Below, in pieces: positions 47,901 to 52,977 of a stretch of 64,000 nucleotides of DNA. The stretch covers positions 360,990,973 to 361,054,972 of the forward strand of contig JARDYH010000002.1 of the NCBI GenBank assembly GCA_029215795.1, given 5' to 3'. Numbering within the stretch: position 1 is the first letter of the stretch; each line of letters begins with the position of its first letter. The position numbers and the translations under genes are program-made. The notes beneath the pieces were generated by a model. The model saw only the letters and a list, made by a program, of their open reading frames with translations, did no database searches and was not told the origin of the DNA. Source of the DNA: Anniella stebbinsi (Eukaryota > Chordata > Lepidosauria > Squamata > Anniellidae).

Positions 47901-50900
47901 ATTCCCTCTTCCTCACCACAGTTCAAGCTGCAGGAGCCCTGCCCTCTGGCAGGGCTCCTGCAGCTTTAAGTGTGGTGAGGAAGAGGGAATGTCACCAGGT
48001 GCTGCAATAGGATGACCATCTGGAAAGGGGGACGGGGCTCCTGTATCTTTAACAGTTATATTGAAAAGAGAATTTCAGCAGGAGTCACTTGTATGCATGC
48101 AGCACCTAGTGAAATTCCCTCTTCATCACAACATTTAAAACTGCAGGAGTATATCTAGCATGACCACATAGAAAAGAGGGCAGGGCTCCTGCAGCTTTAA
48201 CTGTTGTGATGAAGAGGGAATTTCACCAGGTGCTGCAGGCATACGAAGAACACCTGCTGAAATCCCCTTTTTTATGCAACTGTTAAATATACAGGAGCCC
48301 TGTCCTCCGTTCCATATGGTCACCCTATTTAAGACTGCAACCCCACAGGCAGGGTCTGTCTTATTTCTGATTTTTGTAAGCCACCCTGGGAGCCTTTTTT
48401 GGCTAAAGGTGTGATAAAAATGCAATTGCTCAATCGATCAATCGGAGTCATCAACACAATTCAAAGACCAGAATTCTCCTGCAGAGCAATCTGGACCTCA
48501 CCTCCACGTGGAGTGACAGGTCTTAGGGAACGGGCAGTCAGGCCGGTCAGCGTGGGATGTGTGTGCGTGCGCTACATTTCCAACCAAATCTCCCCGTCCG
48601 GCCTGCTTGTGCTCCATTTTTCTTTTATCATTTATTTATTCATTCACTGTTTGCAAGTTGCCTTGATCTCTGTTACAGTCCAGGGCTTTCCCAGAAGCGT
48701 TTAGCTCTTGGCATCCAGCTGGGGGTGGCAAATAATGCCAGCCGGTGTTGCCAGAGTGCAGCCTGCATTTGCACTGAGGAACAAGGAACTTGCAGAGAGA
48801 GAGGGGGGGCAGTTTGCATATGAACGTGGCTGTACGAATCAGATGAAGAAGACGAGCTGGGGGGGGGGGGCAAAGAAACCAGCAGAGTTGAGCGTTCAAG
48901 CACACCGATCAGCCCCAGTCATGTTAAAAGGAGAGACTGGGATCTGTTTTTCACCGCAGAAAGAGGGGCGAGGGATGCAGAAGCCTCCGCAGGCCCACCG
49001 CTTACGTTTCCCCCCCCCCCCCCCCACGCTCTCTCTTCCCAAAGCTCTTCTCTTCCAGAAGAGAAGCTGGTATTAGACCTTGGCTGGGCGGAAAAGTACC
49101 TGGAGGAACAATATTAGACTGACAGATGTAAGTCAGTGGCATCTGGTGGCTCCGACATCAGTTGCACAATGAATCCGCTCTGGGTTTCATCCAGAACCAG
49201 TCAGAACTCCAAAGGAGCTCTCCAAGGTGTGATTCTGTTCTGACCGAGACCTGGAGCAGATTCACTGCCCCACCGGCATCGGAGCCACCAGCCTCCACTG
49301 ACGTAAGCCGCGAATGTGGGTAAGGTTCACTCCTCCTCTGCACTTTTGCTGTTTAGAATGGGCCTCCCACCGACACCTTTACATGTGATGTCATGGAATC
49401 ATAGAACAGTAGAGTTGGAAGGGGCCTCTAAGGCCATGGAGTCCAACCCCCTGCTCAATGCGGGAATCCACCTTAAAGCATCCCTGACAGATGGTCATCC
49501 AGCTGCCTCTTGAAGGCCTCTAGTGTGGGAGAGCCCACCACCTCCCTAAGCAATTTGTTCCATTGCCATACTGCTCTAACAGTCAGGAAGTTTTTCCTGA
49601 TGTCCAGCCAGAATCCGGCTTCTTGGAACTTGAGTCCATGATTCCGCATCCTGCACTCTGGGATGATTGAGAAGAGATCCTGGCCCTCCTCTGTATGACA
49701 ACCGTTCAAGTATTTGAAGAGTGCGATCATGTCTCCCCTCAGTCTTAGGATCATAGAAGCATAGAATGGTAGAGTTGGAAGGGGCCTATAAGGCTATCGA
49801 GTCCAACCCCCTGCTCAATGCAGGAATCCACCTTAAAGCATCCCTGTCAGATGGCTGCCCAGCTGCATCTTGATGGCCTCTAGCGTGGGAGAGCCCACCA
49901 CCTCCCTCGGTAGTGGGGGCAGGACCATGATTCGGACCTAACTCCATCGCATGTAGTTTGGCCCCCGTTGGGTTTACCTGACATGTCCATCTGCCCTGGC
50001 GCAAATGCAAAGATCAAGGACCCCCCCTCTCATGGAGTTGTGCATGGAAGCCATGTCCTCACTCAGCAGTCACACGCCACTCTGGCTGGGCGTTTAGCAC
50101 GCACAAGAAGGGGGCAGAGGTGATCGGGATTTCCCACCTTGCACGGAGGAGCTCACTAATACACACAACCACAAGGAACAATATATATTGTTGCTGGGAA
50201 AATTCATTTCCCCCGGGTACTGCGAGGTTTGCAGCTAAGCTCAGAGGGAACCAGGAAATCTCAGATGGCATTGACATCTGGGCTAATATAAAAGTGCTGA
50301 CGCTGCATCCCTGCAGACCACGGCTCCACCACACCACTACATTTTAAATTACATTCCTCCCCCCTTTTTCCTCTTGCAAGGGAGCTAAAGCGGCCATGTT
50401 CCTTTCCATGTTATCCTCACAACAACCCTGTGAGGTAGGTTGTGCTGAGAGTATGTGACTGGCCCAAAGTCAGCCGGTGAGCTTTATGACTGAGTGAGGA
50501 CTAGAACCCGGATCTCCCAAGTGCCAATCCAACACTCTAGCCACTACAGTACACTGGATCTCAATATTCACATTGTAGCCTGATTTAAGCCCAGACCGAT
50601 TTAAACCCCACATGAAGAATGGCCTTATTCTTTGGGCCCTACGCAGCAACATCCATCTGTCCAAAGGAAGAAACTAAACAATGAGAAATTGCAACCCTGA
50701 AAGGGCTGTTCAGCACCAAAGGGCATGTAGAGGCGCCTGCTTTCCACCACAAGTTGTAATGCGCAAGAACGAAAGGAAAAGGAAAAAGCATTCCCCCCCC
50801 AGTGGAATAGTGTGTGCTCTTCCTGCATCTGCATGAGCTTTCCAGAAATTGTTATCATCCTTTAAAAAGGGTGGCCGCTTATGAGGGAACGACCACCGCA

Positions 50901-51894
50901 CCACCATATAAGGTGGCCACTTACGCATTGCCCCAAAAGAGGAAATGCTACGCACACATACGAACATGCAAACACCAGATTGCATAACATTTGCATCTTA
51001 TATGTATAGGTACAAATCTAGAAAGAACAAGTATCATTTAAACAGAAATACCAGGCATCCCACCCCAGTGGGGAAGACTGACCTAGGTTACCTGTGGGCC
51101 TGACCAATCTGCTGTCCAGGTGCACACAGCTCACCTGGTTGCTTTTCTCCACTATGGAGAGATGGATTGCATTTCTCTTTAAATTATAGTTATTTCTGAC
51201 TTTGCGTCTATACATATAAATGTGCAGTTGTAAACGTCACGCAAATTCGTGTCCCCTTTTGTCCTCTCTTTGGGCAATGAATAAATGCCCCCACTCCCCC
51301 TAATTCACAAGGTTCCAGGCGCAGTCCTTAAAATATCAACGGTATGCCAGGTAGCAGGCTCCTACCTGGGATGCCTTTACCTTGATTTTCCAAGGACTGA
51401 ATCTGAGGCCCTGGAGAGCTGCTGCTGGTCAGAGAAGACAATATTGGGCTCAATGGGCTAATAGTCTGATGGACTAATACCTGCTTATTAACAACAAGCA
51501 AGAGTGGAAGGATCTTATTCCCAATGCCACAGCTGCTCTAAGCACTGCTCCACGCTGCCTACCAAAGCACGGTGGGGAATACTAACGAATCGTTAAGCGC
51601 ATCAATACAAACAAGAAGTAAAAGAAGAAGACGTCCGCATCTAATCATCTAGGTCATCGGGACGCCTTGGCCTGCATCCTCTGGATGCTTGTAGTCGCCC
51701 CAGGCGAGAGGCTGCTGGATGGATGCCAGCGGGAACACTCAGCCAGGACTAGAATGCTGATGGATGGCCGGCAATCCACGGCTCCTACCTCGCAAGACGC
51801 TGGGTGGCATCGGGTAGAGCTCCTTGCCCAAGGGGGCAGCGAGATCCAGCCCTGCAAGGCAGGAGGAGAGCAGCAGCAAAGCCACGAGATCCAT
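14250..51894 (-). CDS. PRSS56: PRSS56-like secreted trypsin-family serine protease (whole gene, 17 coding exons)
   Basis: Secreted S1-family protease; in mammals PRSS56 is expressed in retinal Mueller glia and mutations cause nanophthalmos or altered axial growth. Seventeen coding exons with GT-AG borders join in one frame (2,436 nt, about 811 residues). Order: signal peptide (residues 1-20), helical N-terminal segment, six-Cys module (101-156), linker, activation site K193/IVGG (194-197), catalytic H234 (TAGHC), D283 (HNDVAL), S378 (GDSGG), S1-pocket D372 (DSCQGDSGG), second six-Cys module (438-491), helical and Gly-rich region, RGKR at 697-700, and the conserved ILQVP and DLGSK C-terminal blocks. 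Human PRSS56 is about 603 residues from memory, so this protein is longer, mainly at the N-terminus and in the Gly-rich exon. The locus spans 37.6 kb because introns are full of repeats. Identity is strong; exon 12 and the exon 14 donor are the least certain parts. Confidence 0.93.
15191..15512. mobile_element. Palindromic hAT-type MITE (family A), full copy
   Basis: CAGGGTGACC...GGTCACCCTG, 322 bp. The target duplication CCTCTAAC at 15,183-15,190 and 15,513-15,520 is perfect. It lies in the intron between PRSS56 exons 17 and 16. Confidence 0.9.
15560..15895 (+). repeat. Foldback MITE split by a tRNA-derived SINE (family S2)
   Basis: The arms CAGCTCATAGCCCTCCAGAT and ATCTGGAGAGCTGTGAGTGG are separated by a SINE at 15,601-15,800 with A box TCGCTTAGTGG, anticodon-like TTTTGCATGC (tRNA-Ala type) and B box GGTTCAATCC. 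The SINE is younger than the foldback. Confidence 0.65.
16061..16173 (-). CDS. PRSS56: PRSS56 exon 16
   Basis: 113 nt, phase 1 to 0, acceptor AGTTCCTGCTCCAG, donor GTGAGG. It encodes [11 protein letters not shown] and [16 protein letters not shown], which match human WILQVPSEHLAMNFHE, the conserved PRSS56 C-terminal block. Confidence 0.93.
16250..16745 (+). repeat. L2-clade LINE 3' end
   Basis: Coding relic LHWLPVSY..., then GCGGAGGGCCTTCTCTGTAG, a terminus GAACTGCCCAGACAGCCTCA and a (AAATA)n tail. Between PRSS56 exons 16 and 15. Confidence 0.75.
16841..16930 (-). CDS. PRSS56: PRSS56 exon 15 (basic, possible furin site)
   Basis: 90 nt, phase 1-1, acceptor GCTTTGTGGCAG, donor GTATGT. It encodes [16 protein letters not shown]. 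The RGKR motif at residues 697-700 fits a furin cleavage site. It aligns with the basic TRFPKRRPEPRG part of human PRSS56. Confidence 0.8.
17165..17400 (+). repeat. tRNA-derived SINE (family S1), near full length
   Basis: TGGCGTAGTGGCTATAATG (A box), GGGTTCTGGTCCC (degenerate B box), TGGGCCAGTCACAGGCTCTC and a 3' end GGCGGGATATAAATGCAACA. Confidence 0.85.
17569..17716 (-). CDS. PRSS56: PRSS56 exon 14 (acidic helical)
   Basis: 148 nt, phase 0 to 1, acceptor CCTTCCCACAG, likely donor GTGGGT. It encodes [20 protein letters not shown], an acidic coiled-coil-like helix, then a low-complexity Gly/Ala/Thr tail. The donor is the weakest in the model but gives the phase that exon 15 needs. Confidence 0.7.
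18395..18655 (+). repeat. L2-type LINE 3' end with (TTA)n tail
   Basis: Ends GCGGGTTAGAAATAAATAAA then a (TTA)n run of about 45 bp. Confidence 0.6.
18908..18983. repeat. (TCC)n microsatellite
   Basis: About 25 TCC units with a few TTC. It encodes poly-Ser, poly-Pro or poly-Glu in different frames; none is supported as coding. Confidence 0.9.
18990..20580. other. Unassigned PRSS56 intronic sequence
   Basis: Open frames occur on the plus strand (19,059-19,424 and 19,357-19,860), with a pyrimidine-rich stretch near 19,550-19,620 and a (CA)n at about 19,900. I recognise no protein family or repeat. Could be an old retroelement. Confidence 0.3.
20585..20726 (-). CDS. PRSS56: PRSS56 exon 13
   Basis: 142 nt, phase 2 to 0, acceptor GTCTCTCCTTGCAG, donor GTACGT. 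It encodes [33 protein letters not shown] and EEQLFLQ, an amphipathic helical segment with no domain I recognise. Both splice sites are strong. Confidence 0.75.
20775..20982. repeat. CR1 tail and foldback MITE
   Basis: 20,775-20,842 is a CR1 3' end (GGGCTAGATGACCCTTGTGG, TTCTATGATTCTATTA). 20,881-20,982 is an ACTACAATTCCC-family foldback with arms CAGCCTTCCTCAGCCTGGTG and CACCAGGTTGGGGAAGGCTG. Confidence 0.7.
21000..22879. other. Degraded hAT-family fragments and unassigned sequence
   Basis: 21,040-21,290 and 21,820-21,880 resemble the hAT family that is complete at 30,089-30,651. 21,470-21,660 holds an inverted pair (GAAATTGCGCATTTCCCCCC against AGAAGTTGCGCATTTCTCCC on opposite arms). The rest is unassigned. 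Confidence 0.35.
22880..23199. mobile_element. Palindromic MITE (family A, subtype 2)
   Basis: TAGGGTGACCAGATAAAATC...GATTTTATCTGGTCACCCTA (ends inverted), 320 bp. Subtype 2 has CAATTAGTTCCTGGTGAAAT in place of GCAGCACCTGGTGAAAT. It lies just beside PRSS56 exon 12. Confidence 0.85.
23239..23371 (-). CDS. PRSS56: PRSS56 exon 12 (Gly/Arg-rich, microsatellite-bearing)
   Basis: 133 nt ending at a GTAAGT donor. A GGA/GAG-type microsatellite lies inside. The frame that joins exons 11 (phase 1) and 13 (phase 2) reads it as Gly/Arg/Glu repeats (DPEAVIDT, then GGGGEGEGG), not as poly-Glu. The 3' splice site is not unique: AG at 23,372 or one a few bases upstream keeps the same frame. No clear human counterpart. 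Moderately sure it is coding because both frame joins work. Confidence 0.6.
23985..24118. repeat. Foldback MITE (ACTACAATTCCC family)
   Basis: Arms CAACCTTCCCGACCTGGTGC and GCACCTGGTTGGGGAAGGTC with an ACTACAACTCCC core. Confidence 0.65.
24119..25326. other. Unassigned PRSS56 intronic sequence
   Basis: Includes a self-complementary GTGTGCCAGGTGTGCCCAGG/CACACCCC stretch near 24,306. Nothing else recognised. Confidence 0.3.
25327..25488 (-). CDS. PRSS56: PRSS56 exon 11 (helical segment)
   Basis: 162 nt, phase 1-1, acceptor TTTCCTCCAG, donor GTATTC. It encodes [20 protein letters not shown], matching human LRSLAHTLLGLLRNAQELL directly after the Cys module. It continues with an aromatic-rich stretch absent from or diverged in human. 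Confidence 0.9.
25505..25690 (-). repeat. L2/CR1-type LINE 3' fragment
   Basis: Minus-strand copy of the family ending CTGATCCAGAATGGCTCTTC; a further scrap is at 26,147-26,190. Confidence 0.65.
26320..26372. repeat. (CTTC)n microsatellite
   Basis: About a dozen CTTC units. Confidence 0.95.
26373..27236. other. Unassigned PRSS56 intronic sequence
   Basis: No known repeat seen. Minus-strand open frames of 76-91 codons exist (for example 26,443-26,715) but lack recognisable motifs. Confidence 0.3.
27237..27592 (-). mobile_element. GCGC-rich DNA transposon (family G), copy 2
   Basis: Ends CCCTCCACAAG and CTTGTGGAGG. The body has TTATGCGCATTATCGCGGAG and CACGGCGAAAATGCGCTTTA, closely matching 52,978-53,330. 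Confidence 0.75.
28298..28486 (-). CDS. PRSS56: PRSS56 exon 10 (C-terminal six-Cys module)
   Basis: 189 nt, symmetric phase 1-1, acceptor CCCCCACACAG, donor GTGAGT. The six cysteines are spaced C-x21-C-x6-C-x8-C-x7-C-x6-C (residues 438-491) and include [11 protein letters not shown] and [10 protein letters not shown]. Human PRSS56 has the same module (RLCAFYARLC, ACARLAHQQC). The LC-x2-YAP-x-C string resembles the second half of Frizzled-type cysteine-rich domains; that comparison is my inference. Confidence 0.92.
28573..29255 (-). repeat. Two L2/CR1-type LINE 3' fragments in tandem
   Basis: 28,573-28,870 and 28,965-29,255 both carry CCAGCATTCTGTTCACACA and TACTGGAGGTAGCA on the plus strand, so both elements lie in minus orientation. 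They sit upstream of exon 10. Confidence 0.8.
29256..30088. other. Unassigned PRSS56 intronic sequence
   Basis: No gene or classified repeat recognised. Confidence 0.3.
30089..30651. mobile_element. hAT-type element (family F) with an inner insertion
   Basis: CAGGGGTGCAGAACCTC and GAGGTGCTGCACCCCTG are terminal inverted repeats with one mismatch. About 240 bp in the middle (30,290-30,535) belongs to the TTTAGACAGAAAA foldback family. The flanks GCCTAAGG and TACTAAAG agree at 5 of 8 positions. Confidence 0.6.
31005..31290. repeat. Interspersed repeat (family D), copy 1
   Basis: Shares GCCACTCACGAAAG, ACCACGTGGT, TCTGCCC and TGTAATG landmarks with 41,663-42,010. Probably a DNA transposon. Confidence 0.55.
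31585..31744 (-). CDS. PRSS56: PRSS56 exon 9 (catalytic Ser)
   Basis: 160 nt, phase 0 to 1, acceptor TTTTTCCTCCCAG, donor GTGAGT. It opens with GDSGGPLTC (catalytic S378), then [20 protein letters not shown], nearly identical to human PRSS56. The domain ends at [10 protein letters not shown]. The catalytic triad is therefore complete and the enzyme is predicted to be active. Confidence 0.96.
32085..32625. repeat. Unclassified repeat relic with C-rich tract
   Basis: Begins AGGGTGACCAGATTTTGAG with an adjacent inverted CAAAATC pair, then a C-rich stretch. The minus strand of 32,240-32,600 keeps an open frame with SDPRVRH-like residues ([13 protein letters not shown]) that I suspect comes from a retroelement. 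Not classified. Confidence 0.35.
33488..33630 (-). CDS. PRSS56: PRSS56 exon 8 (protease domain, S1 pocket)
   Basis: 143 nt, phase 1 to 0, acceptor TTATCTCATAG, donor GTAAGG. It encodes [22 protein letters not shown] and IDSCQ. D372 is the S1-pocket Asp that predicts trypsin-like cleavage after Arg or Lys. Confidence 0.95.
33735..34400. repeat. Long inverted repeat relic
   Basis: ATTAGGAGACCTAGGGGAGC (33,887 on) and the reverse complement of GATTCCCCCAGGTCTTCTAA (34,309 on) pair, about 380 bp apart. Lies between PRSS56 exons 8 and 7. Confidence 0.45.
34680..35060 (-). repeat. L2-type LINE relic
   Basis: A TTAATA-rich tail, then AAAAAGGCCCTCTCCCTTG and the CAGAGGAGGGCC block, similar to 61,070-61,190 and 63,690-63,770. 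Confidence 0.45.
35144..35303 (-). CDS. PRSS56: PRSS56 exon 7 (catalytic Asp)
   Basis: 160 nt, phase 0 to 1, acceptor TTGCCCTAG, donor GTAGCG. It encodes [15 protein letters not shown] with the catalytic Asp (D283), then VTPVCLPE with the cysteine that normally ties the propeptide to the catalytic chain, and [10 protein letters not shown]. Confidence 0.95.
35429..35537 (-). CDS. PRSS56: PRSS56 exon 6 (protease domain)
   Basis: 109 nt from a CTGGCAG acceptor to a GTGAAA donor, phase 2 to 0. It encodes [14 protein letters not shown] and [12 protein letters not shown]. These match human PRSS56 (NELLWTVTL, PVNRILPHPK). The segment lies between the catalytic His and Asp. Confidence 0.95.
35560..37270. 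other. Intron between PRSS56 exons 6 and 5: AT-rich relics and microsatellites
   Basis: (ATT)n at 35,918-35,951 and 36,449-36,477. 36,000-36,450 is AT-rich, probably an old LINE. 36,540-36,692 is a fragment of hAT family F (GGGCTGAAAGAGGTTCAATA). Confidence 0.4.
37275..37460 (-). repeat. tRNA-derived SINE (family S2)
   Basis: Reverse complement of the S2 body (TGAGTCAGCCCATCGGTCC, GTTGTCAACTCTGACTGGCA) with a tRNA-like head near 37,440. Confidence 0.65.
37887..38076 (-). CDS. PRSS56: PRSS56 exon 5 (activation site and catalytic His)
   Basis: The acceptor follows TTCCACCAACAG and the donor is GTAAGA in phase 2. It encodes the propeptide cysteine (LCGHRG), an NTT glycosylation site, the activation cleavage K193/[17 protein letters not shown] as in human PRSS56, and the catalytic His motif [10 protein letters not shown]. 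Most family members have TAAHC; Gly replaces the second Ala. The propeptide Cys probably pairs with the PVCLPE cysteine in exon 7, as in two-chain S1 proteases. Confidence 0.95.
38295..38335. repeat. Terminal fragment of MITE family A
   Basis: TAGGGTGACCATATGAAAAG followed by GAGGACAGGGCTCCT, then unrelated sequence. Confidence 0.7.
38845..39115 (-). repeat. L2/CR1-type LINE 3' fragment
   Basis: TATAAGAACATAAGAAGAAC, then CCAAGGGTCCATCTAGCCC and ATACTGGAGGTAGCAT. Beyond it, 39,116-39,480 is unassigned and holds a short plus-strand open frame. Confidence 0.75.
39489..40096. mobile_element. Rearranged MITE family A cluster with tandem units
   Basis: Starts TAGGGTGACCC and ends GTCACCCTA, but is 608 bp rather than 320. 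Two units of about 220 bp (from 39,671 and 39,891, each beginning near CCTATGCATGCAGCACCTAG) lie in tandem. Confidence 0.8.
40910..40963 (-). CDS. PRSS56: PRSS56 exon 4 (short linker)
   Basis: A 54-nt symmetric phase 1-1 exon between a strong acceptor (pyrimidine tract TTTGTCCTCCCTCCAG) and a GTGAGG donor. It encodes [18 protein letters not shown], an acidic linker between the N-terminal Cys module and the activation segment. Support is the splice sites and frame; there is no recognisable domain. Confidence 0.7.
41663..42010. repeat. Interspersed repeat (family D), copy 2
   Basis: Longer version of 31,005-31,290: TAGCCACTCACGAAAGAGTG, AAACCACGTGGTCGGCAATT and TGCCCGTGTAATGAAGCC. Confidence 0.55.
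42055..42783. mobile_element. MITE family A carrying a 410-bp template-switch insertion
   Basis: The left half is 42,055-42,231 and the right half 42,642-42,783, with likely target duplication GCTGTAGG/GCTGTACA outside (6 of 8 match). Between them: 42,232-42,580, an exact inverted copy of 48,211-48,559, then 42,581-42,641, an exact repeat of 42,171-42,231. Confidence 0.85.
42232..42580 (+). repeat. Inverted duplicate of 48,211-48,559
   Basis: 349 bp with no difference that I can find by direct reading. About 240 bp is non-MITE sequence (contains CCACGTGG, GATTGATCGATTG) and about 107 bp is the outer part of a family A MITE. Confidence 0.9.
43063..43263 (-). CDS. PRSS56: PRSS56 exon 3 (N-terminal six-Cys module)
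   Basis: The acceptor is CTCTCCACAG and the donor GTGAGT; 201 nt, phase 1 to 1. It encodes six cysteines spaced C-x22-C-x6-C-x9-C-x7-C-x6-C (residues 101-156), including [10 protein letters not shown] and [10 protein letters not shown]. The spacing matches the C-terminal module in exon 10 almost exactly. I do not recall an equivalent module before the protease domain in human PRSS56. The perfect frame join with exons 2 and 4 supports it as coding. Confidence 0.8.
43480..43705 (+). repeat. L2/CR1-type LINE 3' end
   Basis: GGGGAACATGGGTGGGAGGG, CAGAATGCTGGATTAGAAGG and the end CTCTTATGTTCTT. Confidence 0.8.
43902..44222. mobile_element. MITE family A, subtype 2, full copy
   Basis: TAGGGTGACCAG...CTGGTCACCCTA, 321 bp. 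Target duplication ACATAGCG (43,894-43,901) and ACATAACG (44,223-44,230), 7 of 8 identical. Confidence 0.9.
44231..44543. mobile_element. MITE family A, subtype 1, abutting copy
   Basis: Begins TGACCATATG directly after the preceding copy's target duplication, so its terminal TAGGG is missing or overwritten. Ends GGTCATCCTA. Confidence 0.8.
45371..45475. mobile_element. Miniature Tc1/mariner-type element
   Basis: 105 bp with inverted ends GGCCCAAAAGTAGGTATACA and TGTATACCTACTTTTGGGCC, flanked by TA on both sides. Spacer too short for a transposase. Confidence 0.75.
45865..47220 (+). repeat. L2/CR1-type LINE 3' part split by a hAT element
   Basis: Coding relic [20 protein letters not shown] before the insertion and [17 protein letters not shown] plus [10 protein letters not shown] after it. 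The end is CTGATCCAGCATGGCTGTTC and TGTTCTTATG. The hAT copy occupies 46,149-46,831. Confidence 0.85.
46149..46831. mobile_element. Non-autonomous hAT element (family B1), copy 2
   Basis: TAGGGATGTGCATCGG...CGGGCACATCCCTA. The target duplication ATACTAGA at 46,141-46,148 and 46,832-46,839 is perfect. Same family as 2,176-3,059. Confidence 0.92.
47250..47411 (-). CDS. PRSS56: PRSS56 exon 2 (N-terminal helical segment)
   Basis: The acceptor is CCCTCTGCAG and the donor GTAAGT. It joins exon 1 in phase 1 and reads [18 protein letters not shown], which parallels the human block containing GTQALQAAQRSA. Several cysteines follow ([13 protein letters not shown]) and an N-glycosylation site NQT. Length 162 nt, phase 1 to phase 1. 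Confidence 0.85.
47795..48327. mobile_element. Composite of two family A MITEs
   Basis: A first copy starts at 47,795 and stops at CAGGTGCTGCA near 48,006. A second, TAGGATGACCATC (48,008) to GGTCACCCTA (48,327), follows at once. The right half of the second copy is the source of the inverted duplicate at 42.5 kb. Confidence 0.8.
48211..48559 (-). repeat. Source copy of the inverted duplication
   Basis: Reverse complement of 42,232-42,580 with no mismatch found. Sequence beyond both ends continues differently here, so this copy keeps the original context. Confidence 0.9.
49134..49300. mobile_element. Palindromic MITE (family C), full copy
   Basis: CAGTGG...CCACTG with arms GAATCCGCTCTGGGTTTC against the diverged GAGACCTGGAGCAGATTC. 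Flanks ATGTAAGT and ACGTAAGC agree at 6 of 8 positions, consistent with a hAT-type duplication. Confidence 0.75.
49396..49918 (-). repeat. Two CR1 3' fragments in tandem
   Basis: 49,396-49,745 keeps an open frame on the minus strand ([20 protein letters not shown]) from the ORF2 C-terminus. 49,746-49,918 is a second, shorter 3' end. Both start with the reverse of the CR1 tail (AATCATAGAA, GATCATAGAA). Confidence 0.85.
50405..50560 (-). repeat. tRNA-derived SINE (family S1)
   Basis: CAACAACCCTGTGAGGTAGG, TAGAACCCGGATCTCCCAA (B box region) and CACTCTAGCCACTACAGTAC on the plus strand. Confidence 0.8.
50575..50952. repeat. Interspersed repeat (family R1), copy 2
   Basis: Same order of landmarks as 6,150-6,530, same orientation. 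Confidence 0.65.
50953..51788. other. PRSS56 intron 1, distal part
   Basis: Includes a scrap of the CTGCTGTCCAGGTGC family near 51,080-51,140. No coding exon seen. Confidence 0.35.
51789..51894 (-). CDS. PRSS56: PRSS56 exon 1 (signal peptide)
   Basis: Starts at the ATG at 51,894 and encodes [20 protein letters not shown], a classic hydrophobic signal peptide, followed by a [11 protein letters not shown] stretch resembling the human HPLYTRLPPSALQVL region. It ends at a GTAGGA donor in phase 1. The ATG lies about 135 nt downstream of a TATATATA box, which supports this start. Confidence 0.85.
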
Positions 51895-52026
51895 GTCTCG
51901 GTCGGAGGGGAGACCGCTGGGGGTCCGAGAGCCCCTCTGGACTGGAGTGCGGAGTTTCCCCTTTGCTGTCTTCGGCCTCCTTTCTACCGGCCGCTGACAA
52001 GTGGAACAATGCGGCGGTTGCCTTTG

Positions 52027-52034
52027 TATATATA
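52027..52034 (-). promoter_or_regulatory. TATA box of PRSS56
   Basis: TATATATA on the minus strand, 133-140 nt before the PRSS56 ATG. A TATA box here predicts a transcription start near 52,000 and a 5' UTR of about 105 nt with no intron. This is the only TATA-like string I noted close to exon 1. Confidence 0.5.
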
Positions 52035-52977
52035 CAGTGCCACAGGGGTGGGGGTGTACAACGTTTCCCATGCTCCTGGGGGTGGGGTGGGTGGATGGGT
52101 GGGTGGACACAAACAGCTGAATTCATTAAGGCCAACCGTGATGCCAGGCAGGGTCCTGCAATTGCTATGGGAAGGGCTTCGAGGTCGTGTGGGGAGTGGG
52201 GGGTGGGGATATATGGGGGGTGGGGAGCGGTGTAGCAGAAGGTGGTGGCAGCCATGGGGAGATCCAGTTCAGCTTCATTAGGGTATTGAATTGAGCCGGG
52301 CCCATGATTTGGCCTGCTGCGCTGTGAAGGGAAGTCGGCTCGCTTCCCTCCGCTGAATGGGCCCATTGTTTCCGGGACCCCGAGAAGGCGGCACCATCAA
52401 AAGGGCCCCCCTGGGATCAGAGGCGACCCGCCTCGCTTGATCATTTTTGTGCTTTTATCTTCGCCCATGAAATATTGTCAGTTCGGATCACTTGGGCCTC
52501 AAAGCGGGGGCGAGAGGCCGGACGGAGGGGAGGGCGGTGGAGGGAGAGGGGAGGCCGGGTGAGAAGCCTGGGCTCTCCCACCGGTTACAAGGAGATGCTA
52601 GGCCGCTAGGCCTTTGGGGTGGGGTGGCCCCGGGAGCGGGGGGGGGCAAGACCAGGGTAGGCCGGGGGCAGCGGAGGACATAAAAGAGCAAATTCTTAAG
52701 AGGCTCTCCCACCCTCTACAAAAACACTCCCAGCCCCGGGCTGTTGTCTGGCAAACCAGCTCCACGTCCGGCCTTTGGCACAATGCATCGTGATGCAAGA
52801 CCCACTTTCGTGGGCGCTGCCGCCATTACGTGACTGGGGTCCAGTTCCAAAGCAGGCGGCAGGGGCCGAGGGGTGGCTGTGTGTGTGTGTGAACAGTGCC
52901 AGGCCGACACTGTCGCGCATGTGAATCGAATGTGCTTGTGTGTATAGGCATTCGGTGACATTCGGGAGAGCAGGGCT
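52035..52977. other. PRSS56 upstream flank, GC-rich
   Basis: No repeat recognised to 52,860, then a short (GT)n. G-rich around 52,500-52,670. Possible promoter or enhancer sequence. Confidence 0.35.

Noticed and set aside
42366..48425. Identical proteins encoded at 42.4 kb and 48.3 kb on opposite strands
   Set aside because: They are chance open frames over the inverted duplication and MITE halves, not genes.
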